From Vitis vinifera (taxonomy: Eukaryota > Streptophyta > Magnoliopsida > Vitales > Vitaceae): a DNA stretch of 64,000 bases. The notes under the pieces are model-generated. The model was not told the origin of the DNA. It did no database searches and saw only the letters and a list, made by a program, of their open reading frames with translations. Of the stretch, positions 23,034-34,924 are shown piece by piece. The DNA is taken from NCBI RefSeq assembly GCF_030704535.1, contig NC_081818.1:23476001-23540000 (forward strand), written 5' to 3'. Within the stretch, counting starts at the first letter, position 1, and each line of letters begins with the position of its first letter. Both the position numbers and the translations under genes were made by a program.

Positions 23034-24688
23034 CCATTATAATTTTTCAAATATTTTTATCCTATTATATTTTATTCTACTTTTTTTTTTTTTTTCTAAT
23101 TTTCTATTTTTAAAATTTTTTATTAAGGAAAAAAAAAAAAGACACAAAATGACAATGCTCAAAAGAGAATAATGAATGAGATGCACAAAATCAAACGAAT
23201 AATGATAGGAATCAATTATAGGATATTTATTATTCGTTTCTGTGTATAATTTACCAAACATTCTTATATAAATTTTTTAAAAAAGAATTACCATAATCAA
23301 TTATCAAACATTTCCTACATTTCATAGTATCATAGGTAGATAATATCAAAAGGTAGGAGAGGATTGACATACTCTCACCAACCATGTCTTCCTCTTGAAA
23401 AAAAAGGTAATAACATTACTATCCAAGTCTTCCATTAATGTTCTAGGTTGATTCAATTAAACTAATTATAAATCAAGACAAAGTACACCAATTTGCTTAT
23501 GACTTTAGTTAAATGTATTTTTTTTTTTTCATTTATTATGCTTACTATGATGGGGGAGCCAAACAGTACCCAAAATTTTGAGAAAACTAACTTACTACCA
23601 CTAGGTTATATAAGTAGTTTGTTGTAGTTTTGCAACCCTTGAAGTAAGTTTCATATGTTGCCCACCCCCGGGCCTACCATTTTTTAGCCAATTCGTTGGA
23701 GTTCATTCTTCAATGACATTGACAATCAATCACTACCAAAAAGGAGGAACACGCAAAAGTTTTTATTTGAATAACAAAATCATGGTTGAAATGGTTGACG
23801 AAGGGAAGAGACTTCACCCTTCTTACGTGTTCCAATTCTCAATAAATAAATAAATTGATATTTTTATTAAGTCTCTGTCAATGATGTTTTCACCATATTT
23901 TGGGACAAGTTAGACATTCATATTTATTCTCACTCTAAGCATGAAGTGGTATATTAAGCAAAAAATAAAAATAAAAGATGACAAAAATGGTAGGATCCAA
24001 AATGAAATAATAAAACAGATACACAAAATCAGTGCATAATGATAAGAATTAACTCCTATCAATATTTTTAAAATAAAGAATAATTAAATATTAATAATAT
24101 TTGATTCTTTTAATTTGAAAGATAATATTTAATTTTCGTTAATTTTAGAATATTTTTTTTATTAATTTCTATGTATAATTTATAATATATTCTTGTATAA
24201 AGTTTTTCTTTTAAAAAAAATATTTTAATTTTCAAATTATCATACCCTTTTAATTTTTTTTGTGAGAAATTGTTGCTATCCTGAAACTTTTTATTATTAT
24301 TTACATAGACTCTCTTATCTATATTTTCAACCACCAAATTCACCTCAATCCTTTTTGTTTTTCTAGAAAATTAAAAAAGAGAAAATAGAACTTCATTACC
24401 TGAAAATACCAGCATATCACATTCCCAATCCCCCCTAAAGCATCTTTAGAAAATTGGCCAACTTTAACAAAGTAGGGATTACCTTTTTCTTTTTCTTTTT
24501 TATACGCCATAAAATGAGCTTGCTTTGTCGCTTTCTCCACTTTCATAGCAGCCACCCACTGTGGTCCCCCATGCCATTTTCTCATCCGCGTGAAAGGAAG
24601 GACCATCGGCGTTCACACAGCGACTTCGCTAGTCTATATCCTATTAACTTTTAAGTCAACAAAAAGACGGGTAGAAGCTACTCTACTC
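23034..24688. repeat. Segmental duplication, copy 2 (3' flank of CrRLK1L gene)
   Basis: Second copy of 20046-21834, beginning immediately after the LTR end and finishing 80 bp from the stop codon of the receptor kinase at 24769. So the duplicated unit is the 3' flank of that gene. The sequence then diverges exactly where the gene's own 3' region begins. Confidence 0.88.
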
Positions 24689-24768
24689 TACGACGTGACT
24701 CTGACGCCTTTTCTTGACCTGGTCTTCTCTGCCGTGGGATCCATGAGCATGACCTGACGAGGCTGATC

Positions 24769-27456
24769 TCACCGTCCCTTTGGATTATTTATATCAGAGA
24801 ACACCGAACCGTCGTGATCATTACTGGGGACGCTCTTTCCACTAGTGCTCACCCCAGATGTGACGGTACTCCTTGACCTTGACACCGAGAACAGGTCATC
24901 GTTATCACTAGTGGTGGCTCCTCCACGTGTCACAGCGGATGAGCTCGGTTGTGATCCGTCCGGTTTGACTCCAACCCGACCCATATACACCTCATCTCCA
25001 CTGTTGATTTGGGCGTTCCTCTCCGCAGTCTCCTGGAGCTGCAGTGCAAACTCAAGGGCCCACACCACATCGCTCATTGGTGGCCGTTCGATTCCCTCGT
25101 TACGCACGCAGCTATCAGCGATCTCCCCAAACTTTTTCAAACACTCTGGCGCAACCTCGTCCCTCAGATTTTGGTCCATGATCCGATCAAGGGCTCCGTT
25201 CCGATAAGATCTCCGGCCCCACTCTGCTACACTCACCTGCTCTTTTGGAGCACCGGGGATCACCGCCGGCCTTCCGCATAACACTTCAAACAGCACCACT
25301 CCGAACGAGTACACGTCAGACTTCTCCGTCAATTGCCGCAACCGGAAATACTCTGGATCCACGTACCCGAAACTGCCCTTCACTGCTGTGCTGACGTGGG
25401 TCTGGGTCATACTCGTGGGGCCTACTCTAGACAACCCGAAATCCGAAACCTTGGCCACCCATTTCTCGTCTAACAGGATATTGGTGGATTTGACGTCCCG
25501 GTGAATGATTGTATGCTTCGCGCCTGTGTGAAGGTAGTGCAATCCACGCGCCGCCCCAATGCAGACTTGAAGGCGTTGCTTCCATGGGAGTGGAGGGTTT
25601 TTTGTTTTATAAAGATGATCACGGAGAGTGCCACGAGCCATGTAATCGTAGACAAGGATCATCTCTCCTTCTTCATCACAGTAACCGATCAGAGACACGA
25701 GATGGATGTGGCGGAGCTTGGACAGCATTCTGATCTCTGTTTCGAATTCGCGGGCACCTTGTTTTGATGATGGATTCAGCCGTTTAACCGCAACCGTGGT
25801 GGAGCCGCCTTTGATGAAGCCTTTGTAAACGTTTCCGAAACCTCCCTCGCCGATGATGAAGTTCTTGTTGAAGTTGCATGTGGCGTCTTTAATCTGGGCA
25901 AGGGAGAAGTGGCGGCAGATATCGGCCGGTAGTGACGAGCCGTTGGTGGTTGTGGATCTTGTCGTGTAGGAAAATGGGACCCAAGATGACTTTGCCCGAC
26001 TGATGCCACCAACGTGTTTCACTCTCATCCGCGGTCGGAGAACCAAGAACCAGAGAAGAGAGAGTGCGACTACTCCGCCGACCGCAGCTACAATGACTGT
26101 TATCAGCACCAGTGGCGCCCTATTGTTGGGCTTTACCGGGGAGTTTGGGTGCTGTTCCGAGGGAGGAGGATTTAGTACCGGATCAGGATTGAGTCCTGCG
26201 AGACTACCGTTGGAATTATTTAACTTGAACATCTCTAATCCATTTAATATTACGTTAGCATACTTGCTATCCGCATTAGGATGTAAATCGAGCCACAGCT
26301 CCTGCTTCCTTCGGCTGCCATCGGATAACAAATAAACAACATAATCTTGATAAATTGGATATCCTGTGCCACCACTCCTAACGATGACGTCCATTTCTTC
26401 TTCAGCTGTCTGATTGTTAAGAAATATAGAAAAAACTCGTTCACCTGGACGGGTTACCTCCAATTGCAACTCGCAGAAATGAAGCCTAACAAGATAATAA
26501 AACCCAGAATCCACATGGAAGAGCCACGTCAAGTTGGTTCTCTTATTTATCTCCTCTTGTTTAGTCATGGTGCGTGAAGTGGTGTAGACTGTACGTGGTG
26601 CAATGTAAGGCGGTGTCGTCTGAGTGTATTGTATGAGGCTATCCAGGTTAGGTGTCAACCCCAAATTTCCTCCGTATATGTAAGAGTCATCCTGACTCCA
26701 TGACCGAAACATGCCACTGTCTGCTTCCGCCGGGATATGATTGCCACCAACATTTAAACGATAAACAGTTTCAAGGGCTGTGTAGTTATCCATTTCAAAT
26801 TGCTGAACCGCGGAAACCAATTTAAGGTCAATTTGTCCGTAGAGATGATTTGGCATGGAAACGACTTCAATACCATTAACGAAGGCCCAGGAGTTTGGGG
26901 ATGGAGAGAAGGTTATATTGAGTATTTGGTTGTCCCACACGTTGATGGAAAATTCTTTAACAAGGGAAGATACTCCGGACCCCATAGGAGCAACTGTAAG
27001 AGAAGCGCTGAAGTTGCTTAGGAGGGTGTACACCCCTGATGTGACGGAGAAGAAGAACTCGGATTCATTATGGCCAGAGTACGCAGTTGGGTAGAAGTAG
27101 AAGCGGACAAACTTGGGTCCGGATGACACAGGGAAGCTGTATGTGAACGAGGAGTTAAAGATACGAGCGGTCATGTATGGAACTTGCTCGACCGAGGGGT
27201 CTTGCCGGAAAGCGTTGGATGATGAGGATGAGTTTTGAACATCAGAAGTTCCAGAGAATTTTGACCCTTGATCACCTTGCCAAGTCCTGCCATCAGGAGA
27301 CATTTTGCTGATGGATGAGCCGCAGTCGAGGAGAATATTATCAGTGGGCCTATAAGGCGGAGACTCATCCCCGGCCATGGAGATGAGGAATTGAAGAAAG
27401 AAGGAAGAAAGATAGACAGCTAAGGTGAGCATGGGATTGATTTGATCCAAACTCAT
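24769..27456 (-). CDS. CrRLK1L receptor-like kinase, FERONIA-type
   Basis: Intronless gene, 895 aa, the usual length for the Catharanthus roseus RLK1-like family. The N-terminal hydrophobic stretch (about 9-25) is a signal peptide. Residues about 30-425 form the malectin-like ectodomain (NILLDCGSS, FVRFYFYP, LNVGGNHIP, FLVRLHFCELQ-type region). About 445-470 is the transmembrane helix (APLVLITVIVAAVGGVVAL). The kinase domain follows: IIGEGGFGNVYKG (about 535), VAVKRL lysine, HRDVKSTNILL (about 652), DFGLS, PEYFRLRQLTEKSDVYSFGV. All catalytic residues I look for are present, so it should be an active Ser/Thr kinase at the plasma membrane. Known family roles are cell-wall sensing, growth and RALF perception. 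A Met at residue 26 would lose the signal peptide, so the upstream Met is chosen. A paralogue lies at 62413. Confidence 0.95.
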   Translation of the reverse strand: MSLDQINPMLTLAVYLSSFFLQFLISMAGDESPPYRPTDNILLDCGSSISKMSPDGRTWQGDQGSKFSGTSDVQNSSSSSNAFRQDPSVEQVPYMTARIFNSSFTYSFPVSSGPKFVRFYFYPTAYSGHNESEFFFSVTSGVYTLLSNFSASLTVAPMGSGVSSLVKEFSINVWDNQILNITFSPSPNSWAFVNGIEVVSMPNHLYGQIDLKLVSAVQQFEMDNYTALETVYRLNVGGNHIPAEADSGMFRSWSQDDSYIYGGNLGLTPNLDSLIQYTQTTPPYIAPRTVYTTSRTMTKQEEINKRTNLTWLFHVDSGFYYLVRLHFCELQLEVTRPGERVFSIFLNNQTAEEEMDVIVRSGGTGYPIYQDYVVYLLSDGSRRKQELWLDLHPNADSKYANVILNGLEMFKLNNSNGSLAGLNPDPVLNPPPSEQHPNSPVKPNNRAPLVLITVIVAAVGGVVALSLLWFLVLRPRMRVKHVGGISRAKSSWVPFSYTTRSTTTNGSSLPADICRHFSLAQIKDATCNFNKNFIIGEGGFGNVYKGFIKGGSTTVAVKRLNPSSKQGAREFETEIRMLSKLRHIHLVSLIGYCDEEGEMILVYDYMARGTLRDHLYKTKNPPLPWKQRLQVCIGAARGLHYLHTGAKHTIIHRDVKSTNILLDEKWVAKVSDFGLSRVGPTSMTQTHVSTAVKGSFGYVDPEYFRLRQLTEKSDVYSFGVVLFEVLCGRPAVIPGAPKEQVSVAEWGRRSYRNGALDRIMDQNLRDEVAPECLKKFGEIADSCVRNEGIERPPMSDVVWALEFALQLQETAERNAQINSGDEVYMGRVGVKPDGSQPSSSAVTRGGATTSDNDDLFSVSRSRSTVTSGVSTSGKSVPSNDHDGSVFSDINNPKGR

Positions 27457-27740
27457 TAATTTGATGAAACCGAAAATAAAGGGATCAGCTGGGTCTCAGC
27501 CGGGTGTGATGACATAAGGAGTGCTGATGTTTCAGACGGTGCGTAGGATTGGTACTGGCAGTCTGGCAGTAAAGATGGAAGTAGGAAGTCGAAGGTGGAA
27601 GGATCAGAGCAACACAAGCGAACGCCGAGACCGTTCAGCTGGATCCGTAGTTGAGGCTGTGGTGGAAGTGGAGGACATAGCCAATCTGCAACTGGTGACT
27701 GTGGCGACTGGAATTCCTCTACTTTCTTGGATTTATCGGG

Positions 27741-27750
27741 CCTTTTATAA
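27741..27750 (-). promoter_or_regulatory. TATA box of the CrRLK1L gene
   Basis: Minus strand reads TTATAAAAGG, a canonical plant TATA box, about 285 bp before the ATG at 27456. This would leave a 5' leader of roughly 250 nt. Confidence 0.45.
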
Positions 27751-28156
27751 GAAACCAGCAAAAGCGCGTAGAGGTACATTGGAAGGAAGTCATTTTAATT
27801 TAGTAGACTTTGTTAAGGAAAATTCTACAGTACCGAATGCGGTACTGTACCGAAACTTTTTTTTATCCGTTAGAAGTCCAAGATTAGATCTTGACCATCC
27901 ATTTTAAATTTGAAAAAAGAAAAATGAAAAAAAAAAAAGATATGACCGGTTAAGGGAGTAACCGGTTGTTATTAAATGATTTTCATTAAATTTAAATTTT
28001 GTTTAATTAAAATATGATGTTTGATTCAAAAAGGGTGGATTTAAATGGATAATACATAATTTATAATTAAATTTAATGGATAATAGTTATTTGAGTTTAT
28101 ATAAAATAAATAGTATATGAATAGGAATGATTAGTTTTAAATGGATAATGGATAGG
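27751..28156. other. Upstream flank of CrRLK1L gene
   Basis: Contains a perfect 9-bp inverted repeat with a 4-nt loop at 27827-27848 (ACAGTACCG / CGGTACTGT) and a pair of ACCGGTTA/AACCGGTT words near 27944-27966. Otherwise AT-rich, no gene. Confidence 0.5.
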
Positions 28157-29074
28157 CGTCAGCCCCTTAGCCACTTGATTCAGACCCGGAGAAATAGGCC
28201 TCATGGGTAGGTCTTGTACCCATGAGAGCCTAAGCAGAAAGCAAGGAAAACCTGGAGGCTTGATGGTTCAAACCCCAGGCGCTAAGTGTGGGGATCCGGA
28301 TATGTCTACCCGGGGAAGTTGAATCGTCCTCCTCTCCCATCCGGAACGGTGGCCCCGGATAGGCACCGGATGTGAGACATCCGGGTGGATGGAATGGCGG
28401 CCCCGGACAGGCGTCGGATGTGGGACAGGCGCCGGATGTGAGACATCCGGGTGGACGGAAATGGCGGCCCCGGACATGCGCCGGATGTGAGGTATCCGGA
28501 TAAGGGAAATGTCGGCGGACAGAATTCCGGATATGAAATATCCGGGTGGAATGAGGGAGAATTCCGTCCGGGTAGAATGTGCGATGTCACGCGTCGAAAA
28601 GGGGGACGTCTGTGTGTCCAAGAGAGAGGAAGTCACATGGCAGTTTTTAGAGAGACCACCATATGGGTAGTGGGCGGTTTCTCAGCGGACTACGATCTGG
28701 ATAGTGGGTGATTGTGCAAGTGCTTTAAGGGGGATTATGGGCGGTTGCATAACCACCAAGGGAAAAACGGTAGGGTGAGTATTTTAAAAGGGCTCCTGCA
28801 GCCTTGAGAGAGAGAGGAGAGATTAGGGAAAGTGCCTCTGAATGCTTGGGATGTAAGCATTGCTCTCTGACTCAAGGAAACAATTTTGTATCTTGTATAT
28901 TAAGATTAATACAAGTTGGGAAAGATTTCCTATAATCTCGTTGTGTCCCTGTTTCCGTTGGTTTGTGTGGTTTATGTGCGTTTTGAGAAGGCTGGGCAGG
29001 AAGGTTGGCTAAGGAAGGGTCCTTAGCACCGCGCACTAGGCGAAAATTTTAGGGTGATTTTCGAGGGTGTGACA
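28157..29074 (+). mobile_element. Solo LTR, TGTCA...GTGTGACA family, copy B
   Basis: 918 bp, starting CGTCAGCCCCTTAGCC and ending GAGGGTGTGACA, flanked by an exact 5-bp duplication ATAGG (28152-28156 and 29075-29079). It is the inverted relative of 10661-12357. Its centre (28300-28520) carries GC-rich repeats built on CATCCGG and CGGCCCCGGA, different from those of copy A. No retroviral proteins. Confidence 0.85.
28354..28520. repeat. GC-rich repeats in LTR core (GACATCCGGGTGGA units)
   Basis: Two to three irregular units containing GGCGCCGGATGTGAGACATC-like sequence and CGGCCCCGGA, with many CG sites. They make overlapping chance open frames on the minus strand, not called as genes. Confidence 0.65.
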
Positions 29075-29339
29075 ATAGGAATGAAATAAATAACACATAA
29101 ATATTGAGATAAAAAATAGAATTGGATAAAAATAAAAATAAAAATGATATAAAATTTATAAAACATATTTACTTAATAAAAATAAAAATTTCATCACATA
29201 TCATTCACATTGTTTTATTTTTAACAAATTATTAAAAATTCAAATTCACTCACTGAAATTTAAAAACACCAATTATATACCCTTAGGATTGGTGGAAATT
29301 ATGTAAAAATAAAAAATAAAAAATTAAACACTAAAAAAT

Positions 29340-30740
29340 TGTGGAGGGTGTCATAAATGTGAGAATGGTACGCATTCTTCATATATTTCATACTTTTTTT
29401 AAATTTAAGATTTTTTTTATTTAGAAATACAATAATATTGTTTATACATACTAATTAAGACTTATAAATGATAAACAAAAAATTCTTAAAAAATTAAAAT
29501 ACTAAAAGAATCGGAGATGGTACGAAAAATGTGTGGAAAAATACGAATAATGTGAGGAATCTTTACATTATTCATACCATTCCGACATTCTATGTACACT
29601 TGATATTTTACACTTTTTTCAATTTTCAATTTTTTTTTGAGGGTACAAAGAATGTAAGAGTATGAACAATGTATCATATCCTTCCCCACATTCTTTATAT
29701 CCTAGATATTTTACATTTTTTTTTTCAATTTTAAGAATTTTTTTTTCCACTTGAAAATGATATAATATTGTTTACCCATATTAATAAGGCTTATAAATGA
29801 TAAAAAAAAATATTCTAATTTTTCTTTTTAAAAAATAAAACACTAAAATTTTAGAGATGATACGAAGAATGTGAGAGGAAGAGTATGAAAAATGTGAAAA
29901 ATCTTCACCTTCTTCATACACTTCCCATACTCTTTGTAACCTCTAAAATTTTCGTTTCTTTTTTTTATTTTAAGAATTCTTTTTCTCCACTTCAAATAGC
30001 TTTAATATTGTTTATTTATACTAGTTACATTTTGCAATTGATGAAAATTATAAACAAAAAAAATTTAAAAGTAAAAAAATTCAAAATTGGAAAGGGTAAG
30101 GATTATGAGGAATGATACGAAAAATGTAAAGAATCTTCAGTTCTTCTACCTTTCAAAATTTTCATTTTTTTTTTTTTAATTTTAAGAATTTTTTTCTCAT
30201 TCTAATATTGTTTATTCATACTACTTACACTTATAATTGATGAAAATTATGAACAAAAATAAATTTAAAAGGCAAAAATATCAAAATTGGAGAGAATACA
30301 AAGAATGTGGGAAAGAGTATTAAGAATATAAGGATTCCTCTTATTCTTCTTATCATTCCCCACATTCTTTTTACCCTACAAACTATTCTATCTTTTTTTA
30401 ATTGTAAGAATTTTTTCTCCACTTCAAATTTCAATAATATACTTTGTTCCTACTAGTTACACTTACAATGATGAAAATTATGAACAAAATAGTTTTATAA
30501 GTACCAAGCTTCAAAATTAGAGAGGGTCTCACATTCTTGGTACCATTTCCATATTTCTCGCACCCTTTATATATATATTTTTAATTTTAAGATTTTTTTA
30601 TTTCAAATAACAATAAAATACCTTTATTGAGTTACAATTAATGAAATATTTGAAAAAAAAACATATTAAAGTTAAATAAAAAAATGGAAAACACTCGTAC
30701 ATTCTTTACATTTTTCTATCCTCCTCACATTCTCTGCACT
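29340..30740. repeat. Tandem array of about 180-330-bp AT-rich units
   Basis: Recurring blocks: TTTTAAGAATTTTTT + CTCCACTTCAAAT + ATATTGTTTA + TGATGAAAATTATGAACAAA + a dyad made of GAATGTG(A/G)GG and its complement CCTCACATTCTT. Block starts near 29406, 29731, 29969, 30181, 30402 and 30581. Some copies are partial. No coding. Confidence 0.75.
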
Positions 30741-33700
30741 CTAAAAATTTTATATGTTTGTCTCATTTTATTTATTTTTAAATACTTTTAATATTTCGTC
30801 CCAACCTCTCCATAAAAAAATTAAAATTATAATAAATAAAAAAATTATTAATACAATTTTTAATTAGTAATTGATTGATCACTATAATAATTTTTAACAA
30901 TAAATACTTATTTTAATTTATTTATAAATGATTTTTTCACAACGTCCTAATGTTATAACTTTATATCATAAAATAAGTGGAAACTTTTATTTTAGAAAAT
31001 TTTAAATATTTTACAACTTTTATAAAATAATTTGTTGAATAATATAATTGGTTGTTGTAAAGATAATTTAAATTTTGGGTGTATGAGATTGCTTGCTTTT
31101 AAAATACATGGTTAACCGGTTGGTAACTTGTAGTATTGGTGTTTTTCAATTTTTTATTAATGTAAACTTTACATGTGTCATATTTTGATTGGTCAAAAAA
31201 GGGGAGGTATGACAGACCCTAAATAATGTTTTTGTTAAAAATACTTTAAAGATAGTTAATATTTAAATATAAAAATATCTAGGTAACATTTTTTTTTATT
31301 ATTATTATATTGAATACAACTTTTTGTAAAAAAAAAAAAAAAAAAAACTTGTAATCAAATTGAAAATTTGTTAATGTTAGGAACAAGTACTAAAATTCTT
31401 CTTATAATAAATTTGATTTAGGTGGTATTTGTTTTTTTTACTTAATTCTAAATAAAACCTTAATGCTTAATAGTGTTAAATATTAGGTTGTTTGTTTTTG
31501 TAGTATTTTATTTTTATTAAGTATTAAAAAGTAAAGAAAAACCATATATGTTATTTTTTCTATTTAAAAAAAGTTACATATTTTAGTTTTTTCTATTTAG
31601 TAAAAAGTTTATAATAAGTCATGAAAAAGTAGGAAAACAAACATCCTAAATTCTAAAAACAAATTGCTTTTAGCAAAAAGCCAAAAAAACAAACACCACC
31701 TTAGTCTTAACTCGGATTAGACCTTGGCATGTCTTGGCTTGGGCTTAGACTTTGATGTGTCAGCTTGGAGTTTAATATGTTGAGACCTTGGTGTGTAGTG
31801 GGCTAGGCCTCGATTTTTGCATATCTTCAATTTGGACTTGAACCTTAGAGTGCCTTGAGTTGGACTTGGACCTTAGTTGGATCACATTAACTGAGGGTAT
31901 AAATGTTTGATCTCGAATTGAAAACGTCTCGATTTTAATCTTTGAAACTTCAAACTTGATCTTCAAAGTTTCGAACTTGATATTCAAATCTTTCAAATCT
32001 TCAAATCTTTCAAATCTTCAACCTTGCCCTTCAAATCTTTAAAGGCTTTAAAAAACTTTTTGAGTCTTTGAGGGGAGCTTTCCATAATTCTTTTCAAGTG
32101 TGAAACTCGTGTTTAGTACAATTTTGTAGATTAAAGAGACCCTTTATTTATAGGGTATAAGAGAGACATATTAAAATCCCCATAAACAATACTATTAAAA
32201 CCAAAAGAAATTATTATTTTAATAGAGTTACTGATTTGTTAATAAATGAATATTTATTAATTTAGAGAGAATATTATATTTTTACTATACTACCTATACA
32301 TGAAAAAAATATAGTGTATGAATTACAAAAAATTAAGGATCAAGTTGAATTTAGTTTAAATACAAAGAAAGGATAGACGATTTTAGATGCATATTTTGAT
32401 AAAGAGTTGGTATTATGAATTTTTATTTACTATTTTTCATGTACTTCATCAATTATTAATTTATATTTCCTTGATTCTTGAAATATTTCTAAAAAATTTA
32501 TTATTTTATGCATTTAAAAAGGTTATTAATTCAGTATATTGATCCAACTCCAACTCGAAACCAAAAGATTTTATTATTTAAACATTGTTATTAATTTAAT
32601 GAAAATTTATTTATCATGATTTTACTATATTTGAATAGTTTTTCTTATTCCTTATAAATGTTATTCCTTAATCAAAGTAGATTTGGAGATATTTTTAAAC
32701 ATAATTTGGATAGTTTTGACCCTTAAAATATGATATTTAACTAAAAATACAAAATATATATGAAACTTTGGAAAATACATTTGGATACCTTCTACTTTAT
32801 TAATGATGGACAATTACTTTTTCACTTATTAGATTCACCATTTTATTTATTTATTTTGGTAATTATATTTTAATTACCAAATTTCTTATTTCTTTGTTTA
32901 ATTTAAAATCAACTTGTTTTCCTTTGTGTGGGTCATAGATATGCATCACAATTTGATTTGATAGAATTATAAGTGCTATTACTTTTTTTTATATGCATTT
33001 TGTATTACATATCTTTTTTAGACAGGGTAATCACTAAGTAGTAAATTTTTTTTACCATTTTACAATTCCTCCAAAATTTCTTTACATATTTGAATGTGTA
33101 AAAGTGGGTAAATTTTGAATATATTTGATTGGATGTAAATACATTTAACCACATTAGTTTCATAGATGATTTTCTTTCAAGATTCTTTGGATTCTTGTAA
33201 AAAGAATACTTTGCTAGTTTACAAGCCTTTGGTTGGCTCAACCACTTGTTGGTCGTTTTGCACCCTGGATGATTTGTTTCACTTTCCTTGGTGGAGCTCA
33301 AGATCTACTTGAAAATTATTCTATCCTAAGTCTAACAATATTTTGCTTCACCCTTGGTGATTCGTTTCCCTTTCCTTGGTGGAGCTCAAGATCTACTTGA
33401 AAATTATTCTGCCCTAAGTCTATCAGTATTTCAAGATCTCTATCATCCTTGGTGTTGCAATCTCTACTTCATATGAGTAAAGCTCTCTCAATTGTGGACA
33501 ATTTGACTAGCGATTCTTAAGAGCAGCTCTTGATGCTCAATTTGTTGATGAGATGTTATCCAAGGATGATATGACCAAACATAAATTGTGAGTCTCTTTA
33601 GTCACGTTGGTAAGTAATGAAGAAAGACTTGGAACATTCAAAGAACAAGTTGAACTTCTTAGTAATAGTTACGAGGAGATTGAATCCCTAATTTGCCAAA

Positions 33701-34799
33701 GTAAATTGGAACTTTTAGAGTAATGTACCCGTATTTTAGCCTTACTTGATAAGATTAATATTTCTCAAGAATATTCCTAGTATTTTTAAATAACGAGGAT
33801 ATCATATCCTTGAAGCACTTTTAGAAGCTTCTAGAGGAAGCTTGTAGTGAATTTCAATGTTTCACCTGAAAGCCTTAAGTTGGTAGCTTCAATTTAAGTA
33901 GCATGTAATTGGACATTTAGCTTCTATAAAGCATTGGTATGTTTATTGTTCCAATTACATTACTGAATTTCCTTCAATTCCTCGAGACATTCTTTCTTTA
34001 TTCTTATGACTAAAGCAAAGACACTTCATATATATGTATATTTATCCTGAACTGGCTCTAGGTAGTTATACCAAATCACAAGGGAAACATACTCTAGTGT
34101 TTCTATGAAGGTGGTACAGGAATTGTTAATGTGACCTCTACCTCCTCATAAATGATTAAGAGTTGGGGGAAGCATGGCCTCCTCAAGCAATTCACCTAAT
34201 CTCTCCAGCATAGAAAACCACATGCTTAGGAACTAACCAAGGTTGCTAGATAACACAACCAACTCCACAATCCAGAACACCCATCCCCTTCCCCAACCAA
34301 ACCCCATTAATTAAAGAAATAAATAAAAGGGTAGCTCTGCAAAAAGTATCTTCCAATATTTGCTTATCAACTTTAAATTCTGTAAAGAAACATATTGTAT
34401 AAACACAAAGGATGTGAACTGGATGAGCAAAAGGTGAACTGTATTCTATACAAAGTAACTAACAAGCAAAAGCTGATAATGGTAGGTGCCTGGGAGATAG
34501 GATTTTCTTCAAAACTAGGCACTAAGACACTCAAAGCATGATCGACTGTCCATGCTTTAACACTCCTGAATGGAAGTTAACATATGCATGTACCCTGCAA
34601 CCTAATAAGTGTCCTGCTGAATGGAAGCTAGTTCAGCATCACCTAACTGCTTAGGCACACATAAAACCACAAACTATATTGAGAAAACAATTGTGCCACA
34701 GAAACTTGACAAACCTTCCTCCCCCACCTCTAAATAACTTCTCACACTAAAAAATAACTGGGAAAAAAAAAAGATGCAACTAAGGTAAAATAACTAAAC
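30741..34799. other. Long AT-rich spacer with decayed sequence
   Basis: No supported gene. Notable contents: short TTCAAATCTT repeats at 31920-32030, an 88-bp tandem duplication at 33261-33432, and around 33590-33725 a broken plus-strand frame (SNEERLGTFKEQVELLSNSY) that looks like a coding relic of unknown origin. The remainder is AT-rich. Confidence 0.4.
33261..33432. repeat. 88-bp tandem duplication
   Basis: Two copies, 33261-33348 and 33349-33432, sharing CTTTCCTTGGTGGAGCTCAA and GATCTACTTGAAAATTATTC, with a few substitutions. Confidence 0.85.
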
Positions 34800-34924
34800 A
34801 TCTTTTGTAATTCCTTGTTCACTAGTAATTCTCCATCAATTGGAACCATTTTGCAGACAATTTTACCAGCCCTGAAAGTTTCACTGTAAGTACCTTCACC
34901 AATTTTGACAATGCTTTGTGGATC
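34800..34924 (-). pseudogene. Haspin-like kinase exon fragment
   Basis: Minus strand after an AG acceptor reads DPQSIVKIGEGTYSETFRAG then KIVCKMVPIDGELLVNKELQ, matching the start of the kinase domain of plant haspin (histone H3 Thr3 kinase; IGEGTYGEAF, VCKIVPIDGD, VNGEVQK). About 41 residues only. The rest of the kinase is not found nearby, so it is a gene fragment. Confidence 0.75.

Noticed and set aside
27521-27907. 128-codon plus-strand frame upstream of the CrRLK1L gene
   Set aside because: Antisense to the likely leader and promoter of that gene; no recognisable domain.
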